The notes under the pieces were generated by a model. That model did not search any database and had not been told where the DNA came from. It was given only the letters and a program-made list of their open reading frames with translations. A program made the translations under genes and the position numbers. A stretch of 52,303 nt of DNA from the NCBI GenBank assembly GCA_045642025.1, contig JAZUIB010000042.1, forward strand, positions 1 through 52,303, written 5' to 3'. This DNA comes from Equadaptatus sp045642025 (lineage in GTDB: Bacteria; Synergistota; Synergistia; Synergistales; Synergistaceae). Below, in pieces: positions 1-9,065 of this stretch (the first letter of the stretch is position 1; the number at the start of each line of letters is the position of its first letter).

Positions 1-4
1 AAAT

Positions 5-40
5 GCCCGAGAGCTTTATCGCTCTCGGGCGTTTTGTTTT
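5..40 (+). terminator. Rho-independent terminator
   Basis: A perfect 10-bp stem, gcccgagagc paired with gctctcgggc around the loop tttatc, is followed by a T-rich tract (gttttgtttt). On the plus strand it would end a gene lying left of the window. The minus strand has only a weak T tract. Confidence 0.8.
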
Positions 41-91
41 GTCTGATTAGCGTTGTTATGTTATGGCGCTCGTTTCACTCGCGCAAAGCCG

Positions 92-284
92 CTGGGCACT
101 GCGCTGACGCTTCGCGTCCCGCAGTGAGACGAGGATTTTCAGCCGCTGGATGCTGCGCTGCACTTTGTGCCCGCAGCAAGACAAAACTTTTTTAACCATC
201 ATTCTGCCTGTGCCCTGCAAGGGTACGGAAGTCCGTCTCCCCACCGTCATTCTGCGGAAGCCAACGGCTTAGCGCAGAATCCAG
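92..284. repeat. Cluster of three REP-like palindromes
   Basis: Three hairpins share one architecture: a 7-8 bp outer stem, an asymmetric internal loop (CT opposite C), a 4-5 bp inner stem and a 3-nt loop. The flanks are ctgg on one side and agac or gac on the other. Element 1 is 97-126 (outer cactgcg/cgcagtg, inner gacgc/gcgtc, loop ttc). Element 2 is 151-178 (tgctgcg/cgcagca, gcac/gtgc, loop ttt). Element 3 is 249-280 in the opposite orientation (attctgcg/cgcagaat, aagcc/ggctt). Stem sequences differ but pairing is kept. The stretch 41-368 shows no credible gene. Confidence 0.7.
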
Positions 285-368
285 TGTCTCGGGTCTTTCT
301 TTTTACTAACGGGCTTCGCTGGGAAACGAGGATTTTAATGATGTTTCAACGGTTTTGTTAGGTGTCAA

Positions 369-1685
369 TTACCACTCTACGCCGCGTATGATGTGCGGCA
401 AGAAGAGGACTACTTTCGGGAAGTATGTGGTGAGTATGAGTACCGGTATCCATGCAAGGAGCATGAATTTGACTGCCGGTTTCATTATTTCTCTTATTTC
501 GGCACCTCCGACACGTCCGCTGAGGTACAGCACGGGAGCTGCCGGCGGTGTTATGCAGCCAACAGCAGTGTTGACACCAACTATTGCCGCGTAGTGTACA
601 GGGTTTATTCCAAGCTGCTGTATTATCGGCATGAGTATCGGTGTTGTGAGGACAACTACGCTGATGTCATCCATGAGCATTCCCATGATTATGAGGAAGA
701 TGTTTATCAGTAGCAACAGGACGTATTTGTTGTCCGAGATTGAGTAGAACAGCGTGAGCATTTTGCCCGGCAGGTCTTCTAGTATGTATAGGCGCGAGAG
801 CATTGCGACGGAGTAGAGCATTATCATGATTACGCCGGTGGATATGGCGCTTTCTACAACAATTTTCCAGAAGCCTTTGAGGTCAAGTCCTTTGTATATC
901 CAAAAACCAACAGGAACACAGTACAGTACGGCAAGCGCCGAGGCTTCGGTCGTTGTCATTATGCCGCCGTAGATGCCGCCAAGCACGAGGAAGGGCATAA
1001 ATAGCGCCGGTATTGCTATTTTTATTCTTCTGCCAAGTTCGCTCACGCGTTTTTTTGCAGGAAGTTTCGGAGTGATGATGATGTTCGGCTCGTTTTTGAG
1101 CATCCAGACGTTAAGGATGCTTATGAGTATCATCGCAAAGATGCCGGGAATTATTGTCGAGAGGAAGCAGTCGAGGACTGAAATTCCGCTTATCCAGGCA
1201 AAGATGATGAGCGTTGCGTTCGGCGGTATGAGAAGCCCAAGCAGCGAGGAGTTTGCCATGAGCGCACAGGCATGTCCCATTGGGTATCCGTCTTTTTTGA
1301 ACCGAGGGAACATTATCGCTCCTATGCAGGAGAGTGTAGCGCATGCCGCGCCGCATATTGAACCGAATATTGCACAGGCAATTGTCGCAACTACTCCGAG
1401 TCCGCCTTTGAAATGTCCGACAAAGATGTCAACAACATCAATGAGTTTTTCTGCAATTTTGCCGCGTTCCATTATGCCGCCTGCAAGTATGAACATTGCT
1501 ATCGCTATGAGCGATACGGAGTTCATCTGCGCAAAGCCGTAGGGGAGCAGCTGTGACGGGTCATATCCGCTGCAGTCAGGACCGCCGAAGAATATGAGCC
1601 ACGCGCATGAGACCATAAAACTTACGGGGACAGGAACACCTATTATGAGTGTGAGGAGAAGGATCGCAAGTGCTATGTATATCAT
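369..1685 (-). CDS. dctM: TRAP transporter large permease (DctM family)
   Basis: 438 residues, almost entirely hydrophobic, with about twelve membrane segments; the family is normally about 425-440 residues. It is the membrane channel of a sodium-driven TRAP system that imports organic acids delivered by a periplasmic binding protein. The N-terminus (MIYIALAILLLTLIIGVPV) and the internal Gly/Pro-rich segments match DctM. The start codon overlaps the stop of the small permease by one base (TAATG), so the two are translationally coupled. It is the last gene of a dctP-dctQ-dctM operon. The substrate cannot be read from sequence. Confidence 0.93.
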   Translation of the reverse strand: MIYIALAILLLTLIIGVPVPVSFMVSCAWLIFFGGPDCSGYDPSQLLPYGFAQMNSVSLIAIAMFILAGGIMERGKIAEKLIDVVDIFVGHFKGGLGVVATIACAIFGSICGAACATLSCIGAIMFPRFKKDGYPMGHACALMANSSLLGLLIPPNATLIIFAWISGISVLDCFLSTIIPGIFAMILISILNVWMLKNEPNIIITPKLPAKKRVSELGRRIKIAIPALFMPFLVLGGIYGGIMTTTEASALAVLYCVPVGFWIYKGLDLKGFWKIVVESAISTGVIMIMLYSVAMLSRLYILEDLPGKMLTLFYSISDNKYVLLLLINIFLIIMGMLMDDISVVVLTTPILMPIIQQLGINPVHYAAIVGVNTAVGCITPPAAPVLYLSGRVGGAEIREIMKPAVKFMLLAWIPVLILTTYFPKVVLFLPHIIRGVEW

Positions 1686-2272
1686 TATTCGCCGCTTCCT
1701 TTCGCCGCGGTTTTCAGCGAGCGGTATAGGTCAGCGCCGAAATACCATGCCATGAAGAATAGCCCGAGAAGTATCGCACCCGAGGCACACCATGCCGGTA
1801 TGCCCCAGAGTACTGATTTTGCCGTAAAACGTCCATCTCCCATGGGACCGAGCAGGTCGAATTTGAAGTAGTTCCAGCCATACCATACAAAGAGGCTGGA
1901 TGTGACGAAGGTGATGATGTGTCTGACAATAAGCAGGACTCTGCGGAGTATGCCCGGTTTCATATAGGACTGAACGAGGTCTGCCGAGATATGTGTGCCT
2001 TCAAATGCTCCGTATGCCGCTCCCATGAAGTAGAGCCAAAAGGCGAAGACTTTTATCCATTCTTCGTAGCCGAAAAGGTCTATTTCAAAGCAGTAACGGA
2101 GCATTGTTGCCGCGCATATAATCAGCGTGAGCAGTACGGATATTGTGAATGTGATTACCGAAAATGTTTTGGTTGTTATTTTGTCAAAAAGACACTCCGC
2201 CTTGCGGTTACCCGCATAGACGGAGGCTTCTGTCTTTTTTGTCTGGTCTGTTTTTATCGTTGTTTCTGTCAT
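1685..2272 (-). CDS. dctQ: TRAP transporter small permease (DctQ family)
   Basis: 195 residues with four predicted membrane helices, preceded by a polar N-terminal tail of about 30 residues. DctQ proteins are poorly conserved; the call rests on size, the hydrophobic pattern with a conserved Trp-rich second half, and position between dctP and dctM. It helps dock the binding protein on the large permease. Only 7 bases separate it from the dctP stop and it overlaps dctM by one base. The 30-residue polar N-terminus is longer than in many DctQ proteins. Confidence 0.88.
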   Translation of the reverse strand: MTETTIKTDQTKKTEASVYAGNRKAECLFDKITTKTFSVITFTISVLLTLIICAATMLRYCFEIDLFGYEEWIKVFAFWLYFMGAAYGAFEGTHISADLVQSYMKPGILRRVLLIVRHIITFVTSSLFVWYGWNYFKFDLLGPMGDGRFTAKSVLWGIPAWCASGAILLGLFFMAWYFGADLYRSLKTAAKGSGE

Positions 2273-2279
2273 TGTGTGT

Positions 2280-3293
2280 CTATTTGAAGTGTTCGATGAA
2301 TTCTGTCATGAGTTTCTGGTCAACACCGCGTTTTGCAAGTTCGCCCCATGAGGCAACGTTTGCATCGTGGAGTGCTTTGAGTTCTTCTTTGCTGTATGTG
2401 AAGACCTGTATGCCGCGTTTTTTCATGAGTTCCATGGCTTGTTTGTCGTTGGCTTCTGCTTCTTCAAGCCCTTTTGCCGTGTGTTTCGCGCAAATTTCGG
2501 CGATGATTTTCTGGTCTTCGGGCGAAATTTTCTGCCACGCTTTTTCACTTGCAAGGATACCGAGATATTCAACGGAGTACATTGTGTTGTACCAGTATTT
2601 CATCACGTCGCCGAGGATTGTGTAGGCAGCGTATGTAGGATATCCGTCGGCCGCGTCACAGACACCTGTCTGCATCGATTGGTAAACGTCTGAATACGGA
2701 ATTGTGACCGGACGGAAGCCCATTGCTTTTGCTCCAAGTTCGAAGCTGAGCATGTTGGGTATACGTGTAAGTACTCCTTTGTCAACTTTCGGATTGAGAG
2801 GGTCGTTGAGCGGTTTTTTTGAAGCGATGCCGATAAAGCCTTCAATGTAGCAGCCGAGCATTTTTATACCGGCTTCGTTGAGACATTTGTCAAGCTGTTT
2901 TGTCATCCATCCGTCTGCTGCAAAGGTTTTTTTCGCGTCTTCGTAGCTGCTTATGTAACCGTTTGTGTAGAGTATTTCAAGGCGTTTGTCAAAGTCTGTT
3001 GCTATTGACTGACATGAGAAGTCAATTGTGCCTTTCATTAGTTCCGGCGTTACAACCGAATAGTTTCCGAGCTGGTTGGCAGGATAAACTTTGAGTATAA
3101 CGCGGTTGTTGGTTTTTTCCGCTATTTCTTTTGAGATGTCCTGCATAAATTTTGTCGCAGGGCTGTTCGGCGCGGATTGTCCCGCAAAACGGAATACTGT
3201 CTGCTGAGCCGGAGTGTCCGGTTTGCGGAGTATTGCAAAAGCTCCTGCTATCGCTGCGGCAATGATGACTGCGGCAATAATTGTTTTTTTCAT
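2280..3293 (-). CDS. dctP: TRAP transporter solute-binding protein (DctP family)
   Basis: 337 residues. A hydrophobic N-terminal segment (about residues 3-22) is followed by a DctP domain with the family features: an FRFAGQ-like opening strand, a VYPANQLGN motif and a YSDVYQSMQTGVCDAADG-like substrate loop. It binds a carboxylate-type solute in the periplasm. The ATG at 3293 is chosen because AGAGGAGA lies 7-8 bases upstream; the longer open frame would add 75 unlikely Lys/Asn-rich residues. The signal lacks an obvious AxA cleavage site (it reads GAFAILRKPD), so the protein may stay membrane-anchored. Confidence 0.92.
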   Translation of the reverse strand: MKKTIIAAVIIAAAIAGAFAILRKPDTPAQQTVFRFAGQSAPNSPATKFMQDISKEIAEKTNNRVILKVYPANQLGNYSVVTPELMKGTIDFSCQSIATDFDKRLEILYTNGYISSYEDAKKTFAADGWMTKQLDKCLNEAGIKMLGCYIEGFIGIASKKPLNDPLNPKVDKGVLTRIPNMLSFELGAKAMGFRPVTIPYSDVYQSMQTGVCDAADGYPTYAAYTILGDVMKYWYNTMYSVEYLGILASEKAWQKISPEDQKIIAEICAKHTAKGLEEAEANDKQAMELMKKRGIQVFTYSKEELKALHDANVASWGELAKRGVDQKLMTEFIEHFK

Positions 3294-3509
3294 TGTTATC
3301 TCTCCTCTGTTGTAGCTGTTCTTGTGAATGTTTCTGTTTTTTGTGACTCGACAATAATACAGTATTTTACTAAAAAAACAAGCACAAAGTTTTTTGCGGG
3401 GATAAAGTTTTTGATGAATTGTGTTAATTTTAGATACAATTTGTGTGTATTTGTATGCTGCTGCTTTGGGCTTTTTCCCGCATTTTGTCTTGCTGTTGCT
3501 GTGTTTGTT

Positions 3510-3553
3510 AAAAAACAACAGGCTTTGTGTTTTTTCAAGCCTGTTGTTTTTTT
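3510..3553. terminator. Bidirectional intrinsic terminator
   Basis: aacaacaggctt pairs with aagcctgttgtt around an 11-nt loop, with T-runs on both strands. On the minus strand it ends the aas transcript (stop at 3576). The region 3294-3509 between it and dctP is AT-rich and must hold the dctPQM promoter. Confidence 0.8.
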
Positions 3554-3575
3554 GTGTGTTGTTTTTGGTTTTTTG

Positions 3576-5723
3576 TTAATTTGCAGATGTTTTTTCTTTT
3601 AGTTTTTCTGCCAGTGCCGGATAGGCAACTTTGCCTGTCGCAAGTATCGGCATGTCTTCCATGTAGAGCACTTTTTTAGGTATCGCTATTTCTGCCATTC
3701 CATTTTCGGCAAGTTTTGCGCGAAGTTCTTTTGCCTGCAGTTCTTGCATTGTGGTGACCAAGGTAAGTGTTTCGCCTTTGCTGCCGCCTTCGGTCATTAC
3801 CGCCGCATGGTGGTGTTCCGGCCATACTTCGTTGATGACTTCTTCTATTGAGGCAAGAGATACCATTTCGCCGCCTATTTTCGCAAAGCGTTTCGCGCGT
3901 CCGAGTATCGTTACAAAGCCGTCTTCGTCCACGTCCACAATGTCTCCCGTGTCGTACCAGCCGTCTTTAAGCGGCTCTATTACGCCAGGGTTGGTCGAGC
4001 GGATGTAGCCTTTCATGATGTTGTCGCCTTTAAGCCAGAGTCTGCCGCCTTTTGCAACACCTTCGACAGGTTCAAGCCTGTAGTCTATGCCTGAGCAGAA
4101 CAGTCCTACGGAGCCTGCTTTAAAGTGTGCATGGTAGTTGTTGGCGACAACCGGAGAGGCTTCCGTTACGCCGTAGCCTTCCGTTATGCGTATGCCGAAG
4201 CGGTTGAACCAGTGCTCCAGCGTTGCCGGGCGCGTTTTTTCGCCGCCCTGCACAAGCAGGCGCACCGATGAGAAGTCGTAGTTGTTTGTCGCCGCTTTGG
4301 CGTAGCCCTGAAGGAAGGTGTCCGTTGAGAAGATTATCGTTATTCTTTCGTCGTAGCAGGCTGCCGCGATTGTTTTGTAGGCTATCGGCGACGGGTAGAA
4401 TACAACGAAGAAGCCGAGCGTTACAGGCATAAATACGCCGCTAAGGCCGAAGGAGTGGAATATCGGCATTGCGTTCATTGCCCTGTCGCTCTGGTAGAAT
4501 TCAACGCGCGTGAACATCTGCGCATGGTTTGTGTTGAGGTTTTTGTGGCTGAGCGCAACGCCTTTGGGCGCGCCTTCGGAGCCTGAGGTGAAGAGGACGA
4601 GAGCCGTTTTGTCCGTTTCGCCTTCTTTGACCGGCGCGGATTTTATGAACGGGGCATAGAGCGCAGCCGCAATTTTTTCGCCGGTTGTTATGCTCTTGCC
4701 TATGTCGTCGAGCCATACGATGCGTATGCCGGCTTCGACAAGCGCGTCAACAAGCCCTGAGAGTTTGCCTTTGTCAATGAAGGTATGGGCTGTGATTACC
4801 GTTTTTATCTGTGCCGTGCGGCAGCAGCTTACAAGCGCGCGCCCGCCGATTGAGAAGTTCAGCGGAGACGGGATTTTGCCTATGTTCTGCAGCGCGTAGA
4901 GCGAAATTACGCCGGCAAGCGAGGTCGGAAGCAGAACGCCGACAACGTCACCTTCAAATTTCTGTTTTCTGTAAAGTCCCTGTATCAGCAGTATGCGCGT
5001 GATAAATCCGTTGTAGGTGACGGGTTTTGAGCCTAAGTCCGCAAAGAGGCGCCTGTTGCCGCCGAATTCGTTTCTGGCGTCGATGAGGTTGTCAAAGAGT
5101 TTCTTTTCTTTGCGGCGCGCGTACAGTGCCGCGTCTTCCATTATTTTTTCAAGCGCACGGCCGGCCATTGCAGTACGCCGTGAGCCTTTTATTTCTTCGG
5201 GAATTTTGATTTCTTTTGCCGGGAAAACACGGATGACTACGCGGCGGAAAAGCTTAAGTCCGCGTTTGTGCTGTATTCTGCTGAACGGGGTGTTCTGCGT
5301 TCCCAAAATCTGTATCGGAAGAATTTTGGCGCCGGTATGCTCCGCAATGTGGGCAACGCCGGCGGAGACTTTCATTGAGTTTCCGGTTATTGTCGGCTGA
5401 AGTTCGGGGAAGATGATGCAGCGCTTTCCTTCTTTCAGAAGTCCGAGGAAGTAGCGGAGCGTCATCGGTGAGTCTGCGTCAAGAATGTGGGTTTCCGCAA
5501 GCGGCAGGAACCAGTTGGCGAAGCGTTTCTGCGTCAGTCTGCGTTCGATTGCAAAAGGCGCCGTTTCCGGAAGGAACATCGCAAGGATAAGCGGGTCAAT
5601 ATAGGATACATAGTTGGGAGCAACAATAACATTTTCTCCGTCGGTTGCTTTCCAGTTTTCCCAACCTTCAATCTTTACTCTGAAAAAGAGTTTTAGTATA
5701 AACTTCACAATGAGCCGCTTCAT
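3576..5723 (-). CDS. aas: Aas-like acyltransferase/acyl-ACP synthetase fusion
   Basis: 715 residues, close to E. coli Aas (719), which acylates lysophosphatidylethanolamine and activates fatty acids onto ACP. Residues about 30-200 form a PlsC-type acyltransferase domain. The rest is an AMP-forming ligase with the P-loop TSGSEGAPKG, the GYGVTEASP motif and the TGD/GRAKRFAKIGGE hinge. No MFS domain is fused. Oddity: the catalytic HX4D motif of PlsC reads Y38-VSYI-D43, so His is replaced by Tyr, and the FPEG block reads FPEL (105-108). The ligase half looks intact; the acyltransferase half may be inactive or altered. Confidence 0.88.
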   Translation of the reverse strand: MKRLIVKFILKLFFRVKIEGWENWKATDGENVIVAPNYVSYIDPLILAMFLPETAPFAIERRLTQKRFANWFLPLAETHILDADSPMTLRYFLGLLKEGKRCIIFPELQPTITGNSMKVSAGVAHIAEHTGAKILPIQILGTQNTPFSRIQHKRGLKLFRRVVIRVFPAKEIKIPEEIKGSRRTAMAGRALEKIMEDAALYARRKEKKLFDNLIDARNEFGGNRRLFADLGSKPVTYNGFITRILLIQGLYRKQKFEGDVVGVLLPTSLAGVISLYALQNIGKIPSPLNFSIGGRALVSCCRTAQIKTVITAHTFIDKGKLSGLVDALVEAGIRIVWLDDIGKSITTGEKIAAALYAPFIKSAPVKEGETDKTALVLFTSGSEGAPKGVALSHKNLNTNHAQMFTRVEFYQSDRAMNAMPIFHSFGLSGVFMPVTLGFFVVFYPSPIAYKTIAAACYDERITIIFSTDTFLQGYAKAATNNYDFSSVRLLVQGGEKTRPATLEHWFNRFGIRITEGYGVTEASPVVANNYHAHFKAGSVGLFCSGIDYRLEPVEGVAKGGRLWLKGDNIMKGYIRSTNPGVIEPLKDGWYDTGDIVDVDEDGFVTILGRAKRFAKIGGEMVSLASIEEVINEVWPEHHHAAVMTEGGSKGETLTLVTTMQELQAKELRAKLAENGMAEIAIPKKVLYMEDMPILATGKVAYPALAEKLKEKTSAN

Positions 5724-5834
5724 AGCGCCACCTCATTTCGTATCCCTGATAAAAGTGGACTTAGAGTTCCACTATATTGTTATGATTATATCATATATTT
5801 CTTATATCTTGAAATTTTTATATTTTTCGGGCAT

Positions 5835-5865
5835 AAAAACGGAGACTCCGGAATTCGGAGCCTCC
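5835..5865 (-). terminator. Terminator after rubrerythrin
   Basis: An inverted repeat (ggaggctccg paired with cggagtctcc on the minus strand, one mismatch, AATT loop) is followed by gttttt. It lies just downstream of the rubrerythrin stop and upstream of aas. Confidence 0.7.
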
Positions 5866-5883
5866 GCGGATTTTTAGTACAGA

Positions 5884-6372
5884 TTAGTCGGCAAATTCTG
5901 TAAATTTTTCTGCAGGGACACCGCAAATCGGGCAGCTGCCTTCTGCTTTGCCTTTGTGGATGTAGCCGCATACCGGACAGACGTAGTAAACTGCATCATT
6001 GTCTATGTCTGCAATTGCGTCGGCATAAAGCTCAGCGTGGACTTTTTCAGCTGCGTTCGCAAGTGTAAATGCTCTTTCTGCTGCTTTTTCGCCTTCGGCT
6101 TTTGCTGTTTCTATCATCGGCGGATACATTTCGGTGAATTCAAATGTTTCACCGGCTTTCGCCGCTTCAAGGTTTTCAAGTGTTGTTTTTACTCCGCCGA
6201 GTGCCTTGAATTCTGCAAATGCGTGGAGCTGTTCGGCTGCTGCCGCTGCTCTGAATAGGCGTGCTACTCCTTTGTGGCCTTCTGCTGCTGCTTTTTCAGC
6301 AAAAAGCAGGTATTTGCGGTTCGCCTGTGATTCTCCGGCGAATGCTGCCGCGAGATTGTCTTTGGTTGTCAT
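5884..6372 (-). CDS. rbr: Rubrerythrin
   Basis: 162 residues. The N-terminal ferritin-like four-helix domain (about 1-120) carries the di-iron Glu/His pattern, for example GESQANRKY at 13-21 and AEQLH at 46-50. A C-terminal rubredoxin-like domain has Cys132-x2-Cys135 and Cys147-x2-Cys150 to bind one iron. It reduces hydrogen peroxide in the cytoplasm of anaerobes. The ATG at 6372 follows aggaggag at good spacing; an upstream in-frame start would add nine unlikely residues. It is a single-gene unit with its own terminator. Confidence 0.96.
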   Translation of the reverse strand: MTTKDNLAAAFAGESQANRKYLLFAEKAAAEGHKGVARLFRAAAAAEQLHAFAEFKALGGVKTTLENLEAAKAGETFEFTEMYPPMIETAKAEGEKAAERAFTLANAAEKVHAELYADAIADIDNDAVYYVCPVCGYIHKGKAEGSCPICGVPAEKFTEFAD

Positions 6373-6479
6373 TTTTGACTCCTCCTTTTGTATTTTCAAC
6401 CGTTTTGGTTGTTTTTTGCTTGTGTTGTCTGTTCGCTTTGTTGTCAGCCGTTAGTGCGCCTGTACTTGATATGAGTGTT

Positions 6480-7007
6480 TTAATATTCAATCCCTTTGCG
6501 TTCTTTAATTCCCTGCGCGAAGGGGTGTTTAATTTCTTTTATTTCGCTGACAAGTTCTGCTTTGTCGATAATTTCTTGCGGGACATCACGCCCCGTGATT
6601 ATTATTTCAAGCTGTTCAGGTTTTTTGTCAATGAGTTTCAGTACGTCATCGGTTTTTATAAAGCCGTGCGAAATTGCCCAGCTGAGTTCGTCAAGGATAA
6701 GCATATCGCACATCTGCGGTGCAGCGTATTTTTTTGCAAATTTGAAGGCGTTTTCCGCTTCGCTTTTGTCCCATTCTGATTCTGCGCCCCGGCTCACACA
6801 TTTAGGCGCTCCGGTGTGGATAAGCGTAATGTTTTTTATTTTTGAAAGCAGTTTGTATTCACCGTAGCCGTTCCAGCCTTTCATAAACTGGATGATAACT
6901 ACTCTGGCGCCGTGTCCTGCGGCACGCACAAGGAGTCCGAGCGCTGCCGTAGTTTTTCCTTTGCCGTCTCCTGTGTAAACCTGTACGAGTCCTTTGTTTC
7001 CAAACAT
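6480..7007 (-). CDS. cobO: Cob(I)alamin adenosyltransferase, CobA/CobO type
   Basis: 175 residues. The P-loop GDGKGKTT (13-20) near the N-terminus, VVIIQFMKG and the LILDELSWA motif identify the CobA/CobO/BtuR family, which transfers the adenosyl group from ATP to cob(I)alamin. The ATG at 7007 follows cgggag 6 bases upstream; the frame is open 36 codons further but that part overlaps the preceding gene and is Lys/Gln-rich. The M48 peptidase stop lies 13 bases upstream, so the two are probably cotranscribed. I saw no cobalamin riboswitch B12 box nearby. Confidence 0.94.
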   Translation of the reverse strand: MFGNKGLVQVYTGDGKGKTTAALGLLVRAAGHGARVVIIQFMKGWNGYGEYKLLSKIKNITLIHTGAPKCVSRGAESEWDKSEAENAFKFAKKYAAPQMCDMLILDELSWAISHGFIKTDDVLKLIDKKPEQLEIIITGRDVPQEIIDKAELVSEIKEIKHPFAQGIKERKGIEY

Positions 7008-7020
7008 TTTTTCTCCCGCT

Positions 7021-7743
7021 TTATTCTGTTGTAGTCTGTTGTTCTTTTGTGGCAGATTCTGTGTTCTGTCTATTTGCGGTTTCTGTTTCTTCCCGTGCTT
7101 TTTGATGTGCCGCAAAGGTTTTGTCTGATGTTATGCCTGAAAGGCTTAGTTTTTTTATTGTGTTTTTTATATGCAGCAGCCGTCTGTCGTCCGGCGGATG
7201 AGAGTTGAAGCCGCTGCCTTCGGTTTTATGATATTTTGAAAGTTTATACAGCGCATTGTACAGTCCTGCAGGGTTTTTTCCGTTGCCGGCGGCAAGGTTA
7301 ACGGCATAGTCATCTGCTTCTATTTCCTGTTCTCGACTGTAGCCGGCGGATACAAGCGAAACTCCGACGTTGGCAGCATATCCTGTAACACCGCCTACAA
7401 GTGATGTCAGCACGGATGACAGTAAACTTCTTCCAACCTGCCTTCCGATTGTTTTGCCGTGATGGTTAAGTTTTATATGTCCTGCTTCATGCGCAAGAAC
7501 ACCGTAAAGTTCGTCTTCCGTGTCAAGTATTTTAAGCAGGCCCGTGGTGACTGTTACAGCTTTTCCTGAACTAACCCATGCATTCGGCGTTATACTTGCT
7601 TTGCAGTAGAAGGGCAGTTCTTCAAACCCGGCAGCAGGCGCGACTTCCGACCACACTTTTTTTGCCTGCAGCGGAGTAAGAGCAGCAAACGCAGGTGTTG
7701 CAAGTAATAATGTCAGAAGTACCGCTGTTATTGTCTTTCGCAT
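7021..7743 (-). CDS. Exported M48-family zinc metallopeptidase
   Basis: 240 residues with a signal peptide (about 1-20, ending PAFAA) and an M48 catalytic core: HEAGH at 85-89 gives two zinc His and the catalytic Glu, and E142 in QEIEADDYAV is the likely third ligand. It resembles the short periplasmic M48 proteins of the BepA/LoiP type that act on envelope proteins. The C-terminal 30 residues are Thr/Gln/Glu-rich and likely disordered. The start ATG has no ribosome binding site; a perfect TATAAT lies only six bases upstream, so the message may be leaderless. An in-frame ATG nine codons earlier would also work. Confidence 0.88.
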   Translation of the reverse strand: MRKTITAVLLTLLLATPAFAALTPLQAKKVWSEVAPAAGFEELPFYCKASITPNAWVSSGKAVTVTTGLLKILDTEDELYGVLAHEAGHIKLNHHGKTIGRQVGRSLLSSVLTSLVGGVTGYAANVGVSLVSAGYSREQEIEADDYAVNLAAGNGKNPAGLYNALYKLSKYHKTEGSGFNSHPPDDRRLLHIKNTIKKLSLSGITSDKTFAAHQKAREETETANRQNTESATKEQQTTTE

Positions 7744-7748
7744 GGTTA

Positions 7749-7779
7749 TATTATAGCACGGTACAGTCATTTGTCGTCA
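7749..7779 (-). promoter_or_regulatory. Possible promoter of the M48 peptidase gene
   Basis: A perfect -10 box TATAAT sits 6 bases before the chosen ATG. A weak -35 (ctgacg) is about 19 bases further upstream. If used, the transcript would start at or next to the ATG. Confidence 0.35.
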
Positions 7780-7967
7780 GCCGCAGAATAATGTTCGTAC
7801 TTTACTGAGCAGACCATTCGCTTTGTTCATTTAGTATGCCGCTCACTGCGTTCACTCAGCAAAATATTCACCGTTGTTCGTTCGACAAGTTCGTTAAGAG
7901 TTTTTGCCAAGTGTTCATCGGTCTTTTAAGATGCAAGCTGCTATGCTGAACGTCAGTGATTTGCTGT

Positions 7968-8972
7968 TCAACAAATCCTCGGCAAAAGTTCCCCGCCAGG
8001 AGCAGGAAGCAGCGTTTCTGTACCTATTGCTGTTTTCATTACGACTTTGCCAGGCAGTTCTGCCGTAACTTCGCCGATTATCTGCGCGGCCTCCGAGTTT
8101 TTAACTTTTCTGAGCGTTTCAACTATCGCTTCTGCATGTTCTGCCGGCGCAAATATTACAAGCCGCCCTTCGCAGGCAAGGTAAAGCGGCTCAAGCCCCA
8201 GCATTCCGCATATTCCCTTTACGTCGCTGCGGACAGGAATGTCTGCCGCGTTAAGTTTAATGCCGATATTGCTCTGTTCCGCTATTTCATAAAGTACTGT
8301 CCCCACTCCTCCGCGCGTTGCGTCGCGTATGACGTGAATGTCTTTCGTAATGTCAAGTATGGCTTTTACGTTTGTCCAAAGCGGCGCGCAGTCGCTTGTG
8401 ACGTCTGCTTCTATGCCGTATTCGTCGCGCGCGAGAAGTATTGTGCAGCCGTGCCTGCCAATGTCACCGGTGACTATGATTTTATCGCCCGGCTGAGCTT
8501 TTGCGCCGGCAGGGCGCGCTTCTTCGTCAACAAGCCCTATGCCTGTGGTTGTAATGAACACACCGTCAACTTGACCTTTGCCTGCAACTTTTGTGTCTCC
8601 AGCACAAATCTGCACGCCGCATTCTGCTGCGGTATGCTCCATTGCTGCGGCAATTTTTTCAAGCGTTTCTATCGGAAATCCTTCTTCAATTACAAAAGCA
8701 CAGGATAGATATAGCGGTTTTGCGCCCATGCAGGACAAGTCGTTGACAGTGCCGCAGATTGAGAGTTTTCCTATGTTGCCTCCGGGAAATTCCGCTGGTG
8801 AAACTATGAATCCATCTGTCGTAAAGGCAAGTTTTTTGCCCGGGAATTCAAGTACTGCGGCATCATCTGCCGTCAGATTGGGATTTGAGAAGTGTTTCTT
8901 AAATATTTTGTTTATAAGTTCCGATGTTTTTTTTCCGCCCGCACCGTGTGCAAGTGTGATTACGTCTGGCAT
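7968..8972 (-). CDS. hypE: Hydrogenase maturation carbamoyl dehydratase HypE
   Basis: 334 residues, the usual HypE length. AIR-synthase/PurM fold with the DDAAV ATP-site motif near the N-terminus and RDATRGGVG in the middle. The protein ends PRIC: the C-terminal Cys is the residue carbamoylated by HypF and dehydrated to thiocyanate, the source of cyanide ligands. All key positions look intact. The ATG at 8972 follows aaaggag. It is the last gene of the long operon; 93 bases separate it from hypD. Confidence 0.97.
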   Translation of the reverse strand: MPDVITLAHGAGGKKTSELINKIFKKHFSNPNLTADDAAVLEFPGKKLAFTTDGFIVSPAEFPGGNIGKLSICGTVNDLSCMGAKPLYLSCAFVIEEGFPIETLEKIAAAMEHTAAECGVQICAGDTKVAGKGQVDGVFITTTGIGLVDEEARPAGAKAQPGDKIIVTGDIGRHGCTILLARDEYGIEADVTSDCAPLWTNVKAILDITKDIHVIRDATRGGVGTVLYEIAEQSNIGIKLNAADIPVRSDVKGICGMLGLEPLYLACEGRLVIFAPAEHAEAIVETLRKVKNSEAAQIIGEVTAELPGKVVMKTAIGTETLLPAPGGELLPRIC

Positions 8973-9065
8973 GTATCTGCACTCCTTTGTCGTTAGTTTC
9001 GATTTTCGCGCATCAATATTGTAAGTCGATTTGTGATTATCGTTATGTGAACTTTCGATTATCGA

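Noticed and set aside
6480..7743. Cobalamin riboswitch near the adenosyltransferase gene
   Set aside because: I looked upstream for the B12 box and the terminator/anti-terminator layout and saw neither.
7956..8708. Long plus-strand frame opposite hypE
   Set aside because: It lies wholly antisense to a fully recognisable HypE, has no ribosome site and is Cys/Phe-rich as expected from the mirrored frame.
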